Positions 1 through 8,626 of a stretch of DNA of 64,000 nt are shown one piece after another. Source of the DNA: a bacterium (GTDB lineage Bacteria; CLD3; SB21); contig JABWCP010000004.1 of assembly GCA_013360215.1 (NCBI GenBank), positions 124,001 through 188,000 on the forward strand, given 5' to 3'. Each line of letters starts with the position of its first letter. The first letter of the stretch is position 1. Below the pieces are notes generated by a model. That model was not told where the DNA came from. It did no database searches and worked only from the letters and a program-made list of their open reading frames with translations. Position numbers and translations under genes: made by a program.

Positions 1-2
1 GA

Positions 3-1295
3 TCCAACGCAGCCTCTAGTCTCGGGAATTATAAATTTGATTTCGAAGATATTAAGAAGATTTATTATTTAACGGCCTTAGAAAAAACAAAAGATAAAAA
101 TGAACACGTAAGAATAAGTGCAATACGATCGATAGCAAAAAGTTATTCTGGTGATATAAAACCTAACAACGTATTTCTTGATGATTTGTTTGATCGTTAT
201 TTAACGAATACCGATAAAAACATGGAAAACGCTGAATTTTTTAATGCGCTTTGTTTTATGTTTGGAAATAAGCTTTTAGAAAACGGCGAATTTATCGAAT
301 ATTGTAAAAAAGTGAATCAAATAAAAAACGCATATGTTAGAGCTAAAATATTTGAATCATTATCTAACCTCACATCTCCAGATTTGATGGTTTATTATAA
401 AACAGCATTAAATGATTCATTTTTACTTGTTCGATATCAAACGATCGAGGGTTTGAGTAAAATTAATAATAACGAAGCAAGGGATTTAATTTTTCAATCT
501 ATTAATACGAGCGATCCTACATTGTTATCGATCGTTGCAGGAAAAATTGCCGAAGATACAGTATATCGAAAAGATGACAGCAAAAAGGAAGCCCTAACAA
601 AAAAGATTATACAGGCTTTTGAATCAATTCGAAAACCGTTTGATACGGAAGGAAAAATAGGTGTTATAGATGCTCTGATCCAGATTAACCATAAAAGCTC
701 TTATCCCTTCATAAAAACTTTTATCAAAGATCCTGAAAACAAAATTTCTACATACGCCGCCGAACAACTCGAAAAAACAACCGGTGTCTCTTATAAAGAC
801 TCCTTGCCAAAAACAAATTCTAATACATCTTTAGACTACAAAAAATTAGATCAAATTTTTGTGAAAAAACCAAAAGCGAAAATTCATACATCCAAAGGAT
901 TAATTGAATTGGTTTTCCATACAAGTGAAGCACCTATAAGTGTTTTAAATTTTGTTGAATTAGCTGAAAAAAAATATTTTGAAGGCGTTTATTTTCATCG
1001 CGTTGTTCCCAACTTTGTAATTCAAACCGGCGATCCGACGGGAACCGGTTGGGGCGGTCCAGGATATTCGATAGTATCAGAGTATAATACATTACATTAT
1101 TCACGAGGTGTAGTCGGAATGGCTAGTGCGGGTAAAGATACCGAAGGCTCACAATGGTTTATAACTCATTCAGATCAGACGCATCTTGATGGGAGGTATT
1201 CTATTTTTGCAAGTGTAGAGAACGGGATGGATGTTGTAGATCAAATACAAGTCGGCGATCAAGTAAAAAAAATAGAAATAGTGTGGAATGAATAA
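3..1295 (+). CDS. HEAT-repeat protein with C-terminal cyclophilin domain (5' end missing)
   Basis: The reading frame is open from the left edge, so the gene starts outside the window; the in-frame TTG at 186 is probably internal. The first two thirds are helical repeats of HEAT type, with segments such as VRYQTIEGLSKINNNEARDL and VRISAIRSIAKSY. From about nt 878 the protein becomes a cyclophilin-type peptidyl-prolyl isomerase, shown by FHRVVPNFVIQTGDP, GSQWFIT and HLDGRYSIFASV, which carry the family's Phe/His/Arg and Gln-Trp-Phe core. It would catalyse prolyl isomerisation, with the HEAT scaffold recruiting clients. Any signal peptide lies outside the window, so its location is unknown. It converges with hemW with only 3 bp between the stop codons. 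Confidence 0.85.
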   Translation, partial: SNAASSLGNYKFDFEDIKKIYYLTALEKTKDKNEHVRISAIRSIAKSYSGDIKPNNVFLDDLFDRYLTNTDKNMENAEFFNALCFMFGNKLLENGEFIEYCKKVNQIKNAYVRAKIFESLSNLTSPDLMVYYKTALNDSFLLVRYQTIEGLSKINNNEARDLIFQSINTSDPTLLSIVAGKIAEDTVYRKDDSKKEALTKKIIQAFESIRKPFDTEGKIGVIDALIQINHKSSYPFIKTFIKDPENKISTYAAEQLEKTTGVSYKDSLPKTNSNTSLDYKKLDQIFVKKPKAKIHTSKGLIELVFHTSEAPISVLNFVELAEKKYFEGVYFHRVVPNFVIQTGDPTGTGWGGPGYSIVSEYNTLHYSRGVVGMASAGKDTEGSQWFITHSDQTHLDGRYSIFASVENGMDVVDQIQVGDQVKKIEIVWNE

Positions 1296-1298
1296 TGC

Positions 1299-2462
1299 TT
1301 ATTCATTCAAATTCTTAACGAATAACAAACAAACCTGATTATATAAAAACATACCAGCTTGATTTAAAAAAACAACATCTGAATTGTTATTTATATAAGG
1401 TTCCGATTCGTAAAGGGCTTTTTCAAACTTCGCGTCAAAAGAAATACCGAACGTATCCAAAAAAACTTTTTTATTAATACCCCTTTTTTGTCTCAAGTTT
1501 AAAAAAACAAACTCGGTTATTCTTTCATTTATATTTAAATCCTCCTCGGCTTCAATTATTTTTTGGTTTTCAATTCCTGCGTAAGCAATGTATGTAGACA
1601 GATCGCGTACATTCCACCATCGTCGCGAGTTATCGAAGCTATGTGCAGATGGGCCAAACCCTAAGTATGAAAGCCCATTCCAATACGATGAGTTATGTTT
1701 AGACTCAAACCCATCCTTTGCAAAATTAGATATTTCGTAATGAGAATAACCTGATTTTTCAAGATATTCCGAAAGCCAAGAAAACATTTCAAATTCTCTT
1801 TCATCGTCAAGAAGAACAACTTTTTTCGATTTTACCATTTTATGGAGATAGGTTCGTTCTTCAATGGTCAGGTTGTAAATCGAAATATGCTCGGGATCCA
1901 TTTTGATTATACCCGTAACCGTATTTTGCAGATTTTCCAATGTTTGTCCCGGCAAGCCAAAAATAACATCAACACTGATGTTTTTAAAACCGGCTTTTCT
2001 AGCCGTTACAAAGGCACTTACAGCTTGATCACGATTATGATTTCTATATAAGGACTCTAATTCTTTATTATTCAATGACTGTATTCCCAAACTTAGCCTG
2101 TTAATTCCTGATCTACTAAACTCATCTAATTTTTCGGAATTGACGTTATTGGGGTTCACTTCTATGGTAATTTCGCAATTTTCAACTTTTTTAAAGTTAC
2201 AATAAATTGACTTTAAAATGGAAGTAACTTGACCATCCACAAGGAAAGAGGGGGTACCGCCGCCTAAATAAATTGTACGGGCTTCTGGAGCTTCTAATTG
2301 AGAAGCAACATAATGAATTTCCCTGTTAATGGATTCGATAAAAGCAGGTCGGTATTTGCGTGCCGTAGTGACAAAAAAATCACAATAAATACACACTCTC
2401 TCGCAAAACGGTATGTGCACATATATTCCGAAACTTTTGTTTTTCAAAGCTTTATTACTCAT
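1299..2462 (-). CDS. hemW: Radical SAM heme chaperone HemW (HemN-like)
   Basis: The 387-residue product begins with YVHIPFCERVCIYCDFF, the HemW/HemN radical-SAM signature. C20, C24 and C27 (CxxxCxxC) would bind the [4Fe-4S] cluster, and Tyr before the third Cys and Asp-Phe after it are typical of this group. GGGTPS and GLPGQT, typical SAM-binding segments, follow. HemW proteins are about 380 residues and insert heme into respiratory proteins; true oxygen-independent coproporphyrinogen oxidases (HemN) are longer and have a longer N-terminus. Length therefore favours HemW, but its function is inferred from family only. It is transcribed divergently from the LPP20 island. Confidence 0.88.
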   Translation of the reverse strand: MSNKALKNKSFGIYVHIPFCERVCIYCDFFVTTARKYRPAFIESINREIHYVASQLEAPEARTIYLGGGTPSFLVDGQVTSILKSIYCNFKKVENCEITIEVNPNNVNSEKLDEFSRSGINRLSLGIQSLNNKELESLYRNHNRDQAVSAFVTARKAGFKNISVDVIFGLPGQTLENLQNTVTGIIKMDPEHISIYNLTIEERTYLHKMVKSKKVVLLDDEREFEMFSWLSEYLEKSGYSHYEISNFAKDGFESKHNSSYWNGLSYLGFGPSAHSFDNSRRWWNVRDLSTYIAYAGIENQKIIEAEEDLNINERITEFVFLNLRQKRGINKKVFLDTFGISFDAKFEKALYESEPYINNNSDVVFLNQAGMFLYNQVCLLFVKNLNE

Positions 2463-2536
2463 TAATTTGTTATTTACCTCATGAAATTAGTTTATATCAA
2501 TAGTGTTTCAAAGACTAAAACGTAATTTTAAAAAAC

Positions 2537-2565
2537 TTGACTTTATATAAGGGCTTAGGTAAATT
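2537..2565 (+). promoter_or_regulatory. Candidate sigma-70-like promoter for the LPP20/CHAT island
   Basis: TTGACT (2537-2542) and TAAATT (2560-2565) are separated by 17 bp in the hemW/LPP20 divergent spacer. They match the sigma-70 consensus at 5/6 and 4/6 positions. The implied leader before the ATG at 2689 is about 115 nt. A second candidate, TAATTTTG at 2639-2646, resembles the Bacteroidota -7 element TAnnTTTG. No start-site data are available, so both are pattern matches. Confidence 0.3.
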
Positions 2566-2688
2566 TTGAAACAATCAAGAATAGTCTTTCCTTACGCAGT
2601 TCTCAATAAAATTAAATATTAAACAAACCAATATGCTCTAATTTTGCATAAGTTCCTCTATTCATTTATTTAACTCAAGGAGTGCTGT

Positions 2689-3345
2689 ATGAAACGTTTT
2701 TTGGGTCAAGCCATGATGATGGCGTTGATCGCGATGTTAGCTGTTTCGCTAACAAGCATTGACGCGATGGCACAAAAAGACAAAAAGAAGAAGAAAAAGA
2801 AAAAAGATGGACCGCCGGAGTGGATTTCCAAACCGGGTCTTTATGAAGATGTGATTGTCGCAGCTGGTGTAGGCGAAGGTTTTAATGAACAAAAAGCTAA
2901 AAGCCAGGCTGAACAAAATGGTCGTAAAAAGATCGCAGAAGCCCTTTCTACGGAAGTAAAAAGCCTAACAACCAACTTCATGGAAGAAGCTACGACGACC
3001 ACCGAAGAAGGATCCTCTGGAGCGGCTCAGGAATATTTTTCTGAAGTGACTCAATCCATGACCAATCAGACGTTGAGTGGCGCGATGATCGAAGAATATT
3101 GGCCGCCAATGGGCGAGAAAAATGGCGGAAAAATAAAGTTCTACGCCAAGGTAGTGCTCAAAAAATCAGCCGTTGTAGACGCGTATAAAAAACAAGTTGA
3201 AGAAGACATCGCTAAAAAGAAAATCAAAAGTGTCAAAGGTTCTGCCGATGATGCTCTGAAAGCTCTTGATAATGCGATCGGCAAATGGGAAAAAACCAAC
3301 GACAACGGTCCTTCAACCAGTGAAGAAGGCGGCGCAGAAGAATAA
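2689..3345 (+). CDS. Exported LPP20-family protein A
   Basis: This 218-residue protein has a Sec signal peptide (MKRFLGQ plus a hydrophobic core, likely cleaved after AMA) and then a run of eight lysines. One LPP20-like domain begins at P-E-W45. The block KPGLYEDVIVAAGVGEG, the alanine-rich helix with EQNGRKKIAEAL, the segment SLTTNFMEEA and the closing EYWPPMGEK and IKFYAKVVLKKS recur in proteins B and D of the same cluster. No lipobox is visible, so it is predicted to be periplasmic or associated with the outer membrane. LPP20-family members include FlgP and Helicobacter Lpp20, which are envelope structural proteins. AAGGAG at 2677-2682 supports the start. It is the first gene of the island and is followed by its own terminator. 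Confidence 0.82.
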   Translation: MKRFLGQAMMMALIAMLAVSLTSIDAMAQKDKKKKKKKKDGPPEWISKPGLYEDVIVAAGVGEGFNEQKAKSQAEQNGRKKIAEALSTEVKSLTTNFMEEATTTTEEGSSGAAQEYFSEVTQSMTNQTLSGAMIEEYWPPMGEKNGGKIKFYAKVVLKKSAVVDAYKKQVEEDIAKKKIKSVKGSADDALKALDNAIGKWEKTNDNGPSTSEEGGAEE

Positions 3346-3365
3346 AAGTAATTTTTAGTAATGCT

Positions 3366-3405
3366 AACCGTAGCTTCACTTTGATGAGGCTACGGTTATT
3401 TTTTT
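3366..3405 (+). terminator. Rho-independent terminator after LPP20 protein A
   Basis: AACCGTAGC (3366-3374) pairs perfectly with GCTACGGTT (3389-3397), and a T-rich tract follows. It lies in the 80-bp spacer between two LPP20 paralogs and would partly insulate gene A from gene B. Confidence 0.8.
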
Positions 3406-3425
3406 GAAATCTGATAGGAGTAGGT

Positions 3426-4019
3426 ATGAAATCAGTTCAAATGTTTTTGATTAGTTCACTTTTGATTTTCATGTCTTGTGGTGGCGGTAAAGCGACATCC
3501 AAAAATGAAAATAAAATTCCTAAATGGGTCAGCAAACCCGGGCTTTATGAGGATGTGATCGTTGCGGCCGGCATAGGAGAAGGGCTTTCCGAGCAAAAAG
3601 CAAAAAGCCAAGCCGAACAAAACGGGCGCAAAAAAATAGCCGAAGCACTTCAGACGCAAGTCAAAAGTCTCACAACAAACTTCATGGAAGAAGCTGGTAC
3701 AACAACAGAAAAAGGTACTGAATCGGCCGCACAGGAATATTTTCAAGAAGTTACTCAAACCTTGACCAATATTACTCTCAACGGTGCTGTTTTGGAAGAA
3801 TACTGGCCTCCGATGGGTGAAAAAGACGGAAATAGAATCAAATTTTACGCAAAAATGGTATTAAAAAAATCATCACTCGTAGATGAATTTAAGAAAAAGG
3901 TTGCCGATGATATTGCACAGAAGAAAATCAAAAATGTAAAAGCCAGTGCCGACGAAGCTCTAAAAGCGCTTGATAAAGCGATCGGTAAATGGGAAAAAAC
4001 ATCGGAATCTGCAGATTAG
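3426..4019 (+). CDS. LPP20-family lipoprotein B
   Basis: This 197-residue lipoprotein has a short signal sequence ending in the lipobox IFMSC, followed by glycines. The single LPP20-like domain begins at W34 with the block KPGLYEDVIVAAGIGEG, and carries SLTTNFMEEAGTTTE, AAQEYFQEVTQ and EEYWPPMGEKDG. It is a close paralog of protein A, but it is lipid-anchored and lacks the polylysine linker. It was probably made by tandem duplication, although codons have diverged. AGGAG at 3416-3420 precedes the ATG. It probably sits at the outer membrane as a partner or anchor of A and D. Its molecular activity is unknown. Confidence 0.82.
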   Translation: MKSVQMFLISSLLIFMSCGGGKATSKNENKIPKWVSKPGLYEDVIVAAGIGEGLSEQKAKSQAEQNGRKKIAEALQTQVKSLTTNFMEEAGTTTEKGTESAAQEYFQEVTQTLTNITLNGAVLEEYWPPMGEKDGNRIKFYAKMVLKKSSLVDEFKKKVADDIAQKKIKNVKASADEALKALDKAIGKWEKTSESAD

Positions 4020-4031
4020 CTAACAATTATC

Positions 4032-4074
4032 CGGGCTGTAGCCATTAAATAAAATGGTACAGCCCGTTTTTTTT
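4032..4074 (+). terminator. Rho-independent terminator after LPP20 lipoprotein B
   Basis: A GC-rich stem CGGGCTGTAGCCATT (4032-4046) pairs with AATGGTACAGCCCG, with one bulged base, and is followed by eight T residues (4067-4074). It is a textbook intrinsic terminator, and the second one inside the island. Confidence 0.82.
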
Positions 4075-4192
4075 GAACATTCTTATACAAATACCGCGAC
4101 ATAACTTGATTTTGAGAAGTTATTTGGAACACATTACCACATTTAAGGTACTTACATATTCGTTTTCGCTTCAAGTTTGTATGAGGGCAATT

Positions 4193-5719
4193 ATGGAAAT
4201 GCAATCTAAAATCAAATTTCTGTGGTTTGTTATTTTTCTTTGCTTTGTACAAACTAATTTATGGTCACAAGGCTCGGCACCACAGTGGGTCAATGAATTG
4301 CCAATGAAAGATGGTACGCTGTACGCCGTAGGATTGGTCAATCGTTATTATGAAAAGAAAGCGGGAGAAGCCGCCGCCGATAGCGCCGCCAGGTCGGAGT
4401 TATCACAAACACTGAAACTAAATATTAAAACAACAGTTCAAAGTTGGTCGGGAACCGTAGGTGGTACAGGTTTCATTCAAGAATTAGAAAAAACGATAGA
4501 TCAGGACGTTTTTGAATCCGTGCGTGGGGCACAAGTGGTAGGGCGTTGGGTGGATCCGGAAGGGTTGACCTATTCTTTAGTATCTATGCCTCTTTCGGGG
4601 GTTGGTACAATTCAAACTAAAATCGTAGCGTTTGCCAAAGAAAATTCCGGAGGGAAAAAAGAAGCAAAAAAAATCGAAAAACTGGAAGTTTCCCTCAAGG
4701 GCTTAAAAGATCCCAAATCATATATACGCTCCTCAAAACCGGATTGGATAAATGGGTTACCCGAAGAAGATGATGCTATATACGCACTTGGCATAGCTGA
4801 AAAATTTTATTTTTATGTTAATGGGCGTGAATCAGCCAAAGATAAAGCCAGAGCAGAAATAGCGGCAACTGTAAAAACGGAAGTAAACGCTATACTAACT
4901 GACTGGTATGAAGTTAACGAAGGTAGCGCTTCTTACGGATCCCAACAAAGTTTTATGGAAGAGATGTCCAATCAAGTTTCTGAAGCAACACTAAGTGGTA
5001 CGCAGATCGTGGAAACATGGTATGACAAATCTACGAAATGGCATTATGCACTTGTTCGCATGTCGCTAAGCAAGGTTGTTGGCCAAATACAAGAAAAAGC
5101 AAAAACTAAAGTTAAAGATGAAAAAGGTCTAAAAGGGTTAAGCGATAAACTTGGTAAAATGATCAATCGCGATTATCTCAAATCCAAAGATGGTTTACCC
5201 ACGTGGATCAATAAATTGCCTAAGGATAAAGAAGCAATATTTGCAGTGGGTATTGACAACGGAAAATATTTTTCTGAAACACAAGGTATAGAAAAAGCGA
5301 AAGCCGACGCAAGAACCAAATTGGCTAAGACCGTATCCGTGACAGTGGAAAATATCACAAAGTCATGGATCGAAATCGAAGAAAAATCGGGCGATACAAA
5401 AGGCGAACCACTCAATGACTATATGTCCTCATTGACTAAAGAAGCAACGGATGTCAGTTTACAAGGATCTCAGGTACTGTCCGTATATACAAAACGTGAA
5501 AAAGATGGAAAAGTAACATATTATGCCTTAGGAAGGCTATTTACCGGAAGCATGATTTCTAAATTAAAGAAAAAAGCATCCGAAGTAATGAATATACCAC
5601 AAACAAAACCCAACGAGACTCAAGAACAAAAAGCAAAACGAATACTTAGTTCGGGTCGAGAAAAAGCCGCCGCTGCTCTCGAGCGATTGAACGCCGCATT
5701 AGATAAAGTGAATCAATAA
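4193..5719 (+). CDS. Exported protein with three tandem LPP20-like domains
   Basis: I place the start at the ATG at 4193 (508 residues) because GAGGG (4183-4187) lies 5 nt upstream and the product then opens with a signal peptide (KIKFLWFVIFLCFVQ...). The frame extends back to a TTG at 4073, but that codon lies in the preceding terminator. Three homologous domains begin with a Pro-x-Trp motif at W32 (APQWVNELP), W185 (KPDWINGLP) and W338 (LPTWINKLP), exactly 153 residues apart. Each continues with an AVG/ALG glycine turn, an alanine-rich charged helix, a Trp-containing helix and a closing beta segment (YSLVSMPLS, YALVRMSLS, YALGRLF). It is probably a periplasmic scaffold. I know of no characterised three-domain LPP20 protein. 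Confidence 0.8.
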   Translation: MEMQSKIKFLWFVIFLCFVQTNLWSQGSAPQWVNELPMKDGTLYAVGLVNRYYEKKAGEAAADSAARSELSQTLKLNIKTTVQSWSGTVGGTGFIQELEKTIDQDVFESVRGAQVVGRWVDPEGLTYSLVSMPLSGVGTIQTKIVAFAKENSGGKKEAKKIEKLEVSLKGLKDPKSYIRSSKPDWINGLPEEDDAIYALGIAEKFYFYVNGRESAKDKARAEIAATVKTEVNAILTDWYEVNEGSASYGSQQSFMEEMSNQVSEATLSGTQIVETWYDKSTKWHYALVRMSLSKVVGQIQEKAKTKVKDEKGLKGLSDKLGKMINRDYLKSKDGLPTWINKLPKDKEAIFAVGIDNGKYFSETQGIEKAKADARTKLAKTVSVTVENITKSWIEIEEKSGDTKGEPLNDYMSSLTKEATDVSLQGSQVLSVYTKREKDGKVTYYALGRLFTGSMISKLKKKASEVMNIPQTKPNETQEQKAKRILSSGREKAAAALERLNAALDKVNQ

Positions 5720-5751
5720 TATATATATAAATACTACTGGAGGATCTGATA

Positions 5752-7956
5752 ATGAAACGTTGTATGTGGATGCTTGCGATGGCGCTTATTGTGGCCACCT
5801 TACTTCCAATGGATCAAGCACAAGCTCAGAAGAAAAAATCAAAAGATGATAAAAAATCGAAAACCAAAAAAGGTGGAACGCCCGAATGGATTACCAAACC
5901 GGGCTTATATGAAGACGTTATAGTCGCTGCCGGCATAGGTGAAGCGATGTCCGAACAAGCCGCAAAAAGTGAAGCTGAAACAGATGCACGAAAAAAAATC
6001 GCTCAAGTGTTACAAACCCAAGTGCAAAGTCTGACTACCAATTTTATGGAGGAGGCCAATACAACAACAGAAGCAGGATCAACCGGTGCGGCACAGGAAT
6101 ATTTTAGTGAAATAACCCAAGCCATGACGAACCTTACGCTCAAGAATGTAATCATAGAAGAATATTATCCACCACAAGGTGAAAAAAGCGGAAAAAAAAT
6201 CAAGTTCTATGCAAAGGCTGTATTGAGCAAAACAGATTTTGCAGAAAAATTTAAAAATCAGGTTTCTACAGATGCAGCATCTGGCAAAATAAACGGCGTT
6301 AAAATGAACGCCAACGACGCACTAGCCCGTTTGAATAAAGTCTTAGGCGGCTGGGGTCAGGAAGAAGAAATCGGAAGTACTACAGATAAACCAACCGCGA
6401 CGACAGGTTTGGGAACGGGAATAAGCAAACCCGGCGGAACCGGAGATACACCTACGGCGACAGCACAAACCGGAAGTAAAGCCGCCAGTTATCCAGATTG
6501 GAAAAAAAGCTTACCCAATCGTCCATCGCGCCCCGGATATTATCAAGGTTTGGGTGTAGCGCCAATTACTTCAAATCAAGCTCAAGATGAAAAAGACGCT
6601 GAATCGGAAGCGCGAGCTCAAGTCATTCGAGCAATTCGTTCTGAAATCACCAGTAAAGTAACCAGCGCCATGGAAGAACGCAGTTCGTCTTCCGGCGGAA
6701 GTTCATCAGGTAGCTATAGCGAAAGCTTTAATTCCGTAACGGAATCTTTTTCCAGCGAATCACTTAAAAATCTGATCGTTGAATTTCATACGGATAAATC
6801 ATCCAAAAAACGTTACGCTTATTGTGAGATATCCATTGAAGAAGTCAATCGTCAGTTTGCTGAACGATTGAAAAAAGCGATCAATGTTGCCAAAACCTAT
6901 TATATGGCGGCAAAATCATCGGAAGCAAACGGAGATTATTATATCGCGCTCACACAGTATCTTGAAGGCGCAAAAGAAGTGGTCATAGCGGAAGCAATCA
7001 ATAAAGAGCCCATCGAAGGTGACATTGACGGATCCGGCAAAAGTGTATCCGTTCGTGCGACATTTGACACACAACTCAAGCAATTGCTTGGGCGAATGCG
7101 CGTTGAAATCGTAAGCGGCGACGCTCAAAAGGGAACGAAAAATGAACCCTTAGCTCAACCCTTAGTAGCTCGACTTGTGTATGACAACATGGGCAATGTG
7201 ATGTCCGTCAAGGGAGCTGTTTTAGTTTCTTCATCCGTAGCTCCTACTGTCGTAAAAGCGGATTTGTCTGCTCAAACAGATGGTTCCGGAAATGCAGGAT
7301 TTACAGTGCATGCCGTCGAATCCGTTAATGCGAGTGGTGTTAATAAAGTTCGTATAGGTCTCAGTACGGCTGATTTTGAAGCTTTTGCGACCCAACTTCC
7401 GGGTGCACTCGAAAAAGCAAAAACCGTATTCAAAGATTTTAGTTTTTCGGCGCGCGGTTCATCGGTATCCCGTATAGCTATTTTGATTTTTGAAGAAAAC
7501 ATTGGAAAACCTCAATCAAGTTCTATTATCGAGGGCGACATCGTCAAACAATTGCTTGCAAGCAAATATAAAGTCATTGATAAAAATGAAGTATATCGTG
7601 CTATTTCTCGCGAACAAGCCAAAGCGTCAGCAGAATCTGGCGATGATGCGGCAGCCAATGCGATCAAATCTATGGCCGATGTATTGGTGATCGGTTATGC
7701 TAAAGCCATGGAGTCCGTCGGAGGTTCGACCAATCCTTACGGTGGGGGTACAAGTAATCGTGTATCGGCGTGGGCTGACTGCTCCATACGCGTAGTGGAC
7801 TTGGAAACCGGTAAAGTTTTAGCATCCAGCGATATTCAGCGTGAAAAAGGGTTGTCTGTAGGCGCCGCAGAAAAGGCGGGGATTATCGCGCTCCAAAATC
7901 TGAGTAAAAAAGCATCCAAAGAAATAGTTGATAACATGAATGCGGCATTAAAATAA
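5752..7956 (+). CDS. Exported two-LPP20-domain protein fused to a CsgG/FlgT-like C-terminal domain
   Basis: This 734-residue protein has a signal peptide ending near AQAQ and then a lysine-rich linker. LPP20 domain 1 spans about residues 44-180 (KPGLYEDVIVAAGIGEA, EEYYPPQGEKSGKK) and is close to proteins A and B. After a Thr/Gly-rich linker, a divergent LPP20 domain 2 starts at W250 (YPDWKKSLP). A helical segment resembling a TPR unit follows (ANGDYYIALTQYLEGAKE), then a beta-rich region. From about residue 573 the pattern RIAILIFEENIG, a tyrosine-rich stretch, DVLVIGYA and IRVVDLETGKVLASS matches CsgG/FlgT-like alpha/beta domains that form rings at the outer membrane. GGAGGA upstream fits the start. 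A and B look like single-domain relatives of its N-terminus. Confidence 0.8.
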   Translation: MKRCMWMLAMALIVATLLPMDQAQAQKKKSKDDKKSKTKKGGTPEWITKPGLYEDVIVAAGIGEAMSEQAAKSEAETDARKKIAQVLQTQVQSLTTNFMEEANTTTEAGSTGAAQEYFSEITQAMTNLTLKNVIIEEYYPPQGEKSGKKIKFYAKAVLSKTDFAEKFKNQVSTDAASGKINGVKMNANDALARLNKVLGGWGQEEEIGSTTDKPTATTGLGTGISKPGGTGDTPTATAQTGSKAASYPDWKKSLPNRPSRPGYYQGLGVAPITSNQAQDEKDAESEARAQVIRAIRSEITSKVTSAMEERSSSSGGSSSGSYSESFNSVTESFSSESLKNLIVEFHTDKSSKKRYAYCEISIEEVNRQFAERLKKAINVAKTYYMAAKSSEANGDYYIALTQYLEGAKEVVIAEAINKEPIEGDIDGSGKSVSVRATFDTQLKQLLGRMRVEIVSGDAQKGTKNEPLAQPLVARLVYDNMGNVMSVKGAVLVSSSVAPTVVKADLSAQTDGSGNAGFTVHAVESVNASGVNKVRIGLSTADFEAFATQLPGALEKAKTVFKDFSFSARGSSVSRIAILIFEENIGKPQSSSIIEGDIVKQLLASKYKVIDKNEVYRAISREQAKASAESGDDAAANAIKSMADVLVIGYAKAMESVGGSTNPYGGGTSNRVSAWADCSIRVVDLETGKVLASSDIQREKGLSVGAAEKAGIIALQNLSKKASKEIVDNMNAALK

Positions 7957-7978
7957 CGAGCGTTCATTGGGAGAAGAA

Positions 7979-8587
7979 ATGAAATCATTTATAATTATCG
8001 GGTGTTTAATCTGCTCACTCGTTGCTTGTGGCGAGGTCAAAAAAAAGGGCACTGAAAAAACAGAAAAAACACCGGAAACCGTTCAACCCGAAAATGAATC
8101 ACCTTCAACCGAAGACAAGCCGTCATCATTAGAAGAACTGGTTTATGACGCAACAGGGGCATCCAGACTCCGTACCGAATCGGCGGCACGCAGCAATGCC
8201 GAATTGAACGGGAGAACGTCCCTAATCGAAACGCTTTCTAAGGATGCTATAGCATTATTAGAAAAGTTTTATCCCGAAAACAAAAGCATGTTTGATGCAT
8301 CTATGGATTTGGAAAAATATAAATCAGACATAAAAGCCATGTTTAAAAAATCAACCACCCTCAAGGGGAGTACTGTTGCGGAATATACGCAATCCACAAA
8401 AGGGGATACAACGTATGCCGTCGTCGAAATACCACTAATGGGTGGATATGAAGCCATCGAAGAACAGATCGTAGCCGCAGGATTAAACAATAAATTTTTG
8501 AAATCAGAACACGTAGCTCATTTTAAAACGACTTTTAAAGAGTTTTTTTTGAATGAGAAAAAGAAAATACTAACAACTCCGGCATAG
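7979..8587 (+). CDS. Divergent LPP20-like lipoprotein
   Basis: The start is set at the ATG at 7979 (202 residues) because GGGAGAAG lies just upstream; a TTG at 7967 is less likely. The signal peptide ends in the lipobox LVAC, followed by a Lys/Glu/Thr/Pro-rich linker. The segment ESAARSNAELNGRTSLIETL resembles the alanine-rich helix of LPP20 domains, and the later KGDTTYAVVEIPLMGG resembles their final strand. The opening Trp/Gly block is missing, so it is either a decayed or a specialised member. It lies 22 bp after the two-domain fusion gene and 39 bp before the CHAT gene, so co-expression is likely. Its function is unknown. Confidence 0.68.
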   Translation: MKSFIIIGCLICSLVACGEVKKKGTEKTEKTPETVQPENESPSTEDKPSSLEELVYDATGASRLRTESAARSNAELNGRTSLIETLSKDAIALLEKFYPENKSMFDASMDLEKYKSDIKAMFKKSTTLKGSTVAEYTQSTKGDTTYAVVEIPLMGGYEAIEEQIVAAGLNNKFLKSEHVAHFKTTFKEFFLNEKKKILTTPA

Positions 8588-8626
8588 CGTACCGGCTGAA
8601 TATCAGAGGATATCGCGAGGATTTTT

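Noticed and set aside
4073..4192. N-terminal extension of the triple LPP20 protein from a TTG
   Set aside because: That TTG lies in the T tract of the preceding terminator; the ATG at 4193 has GAGGG upstream and a signal peptide.
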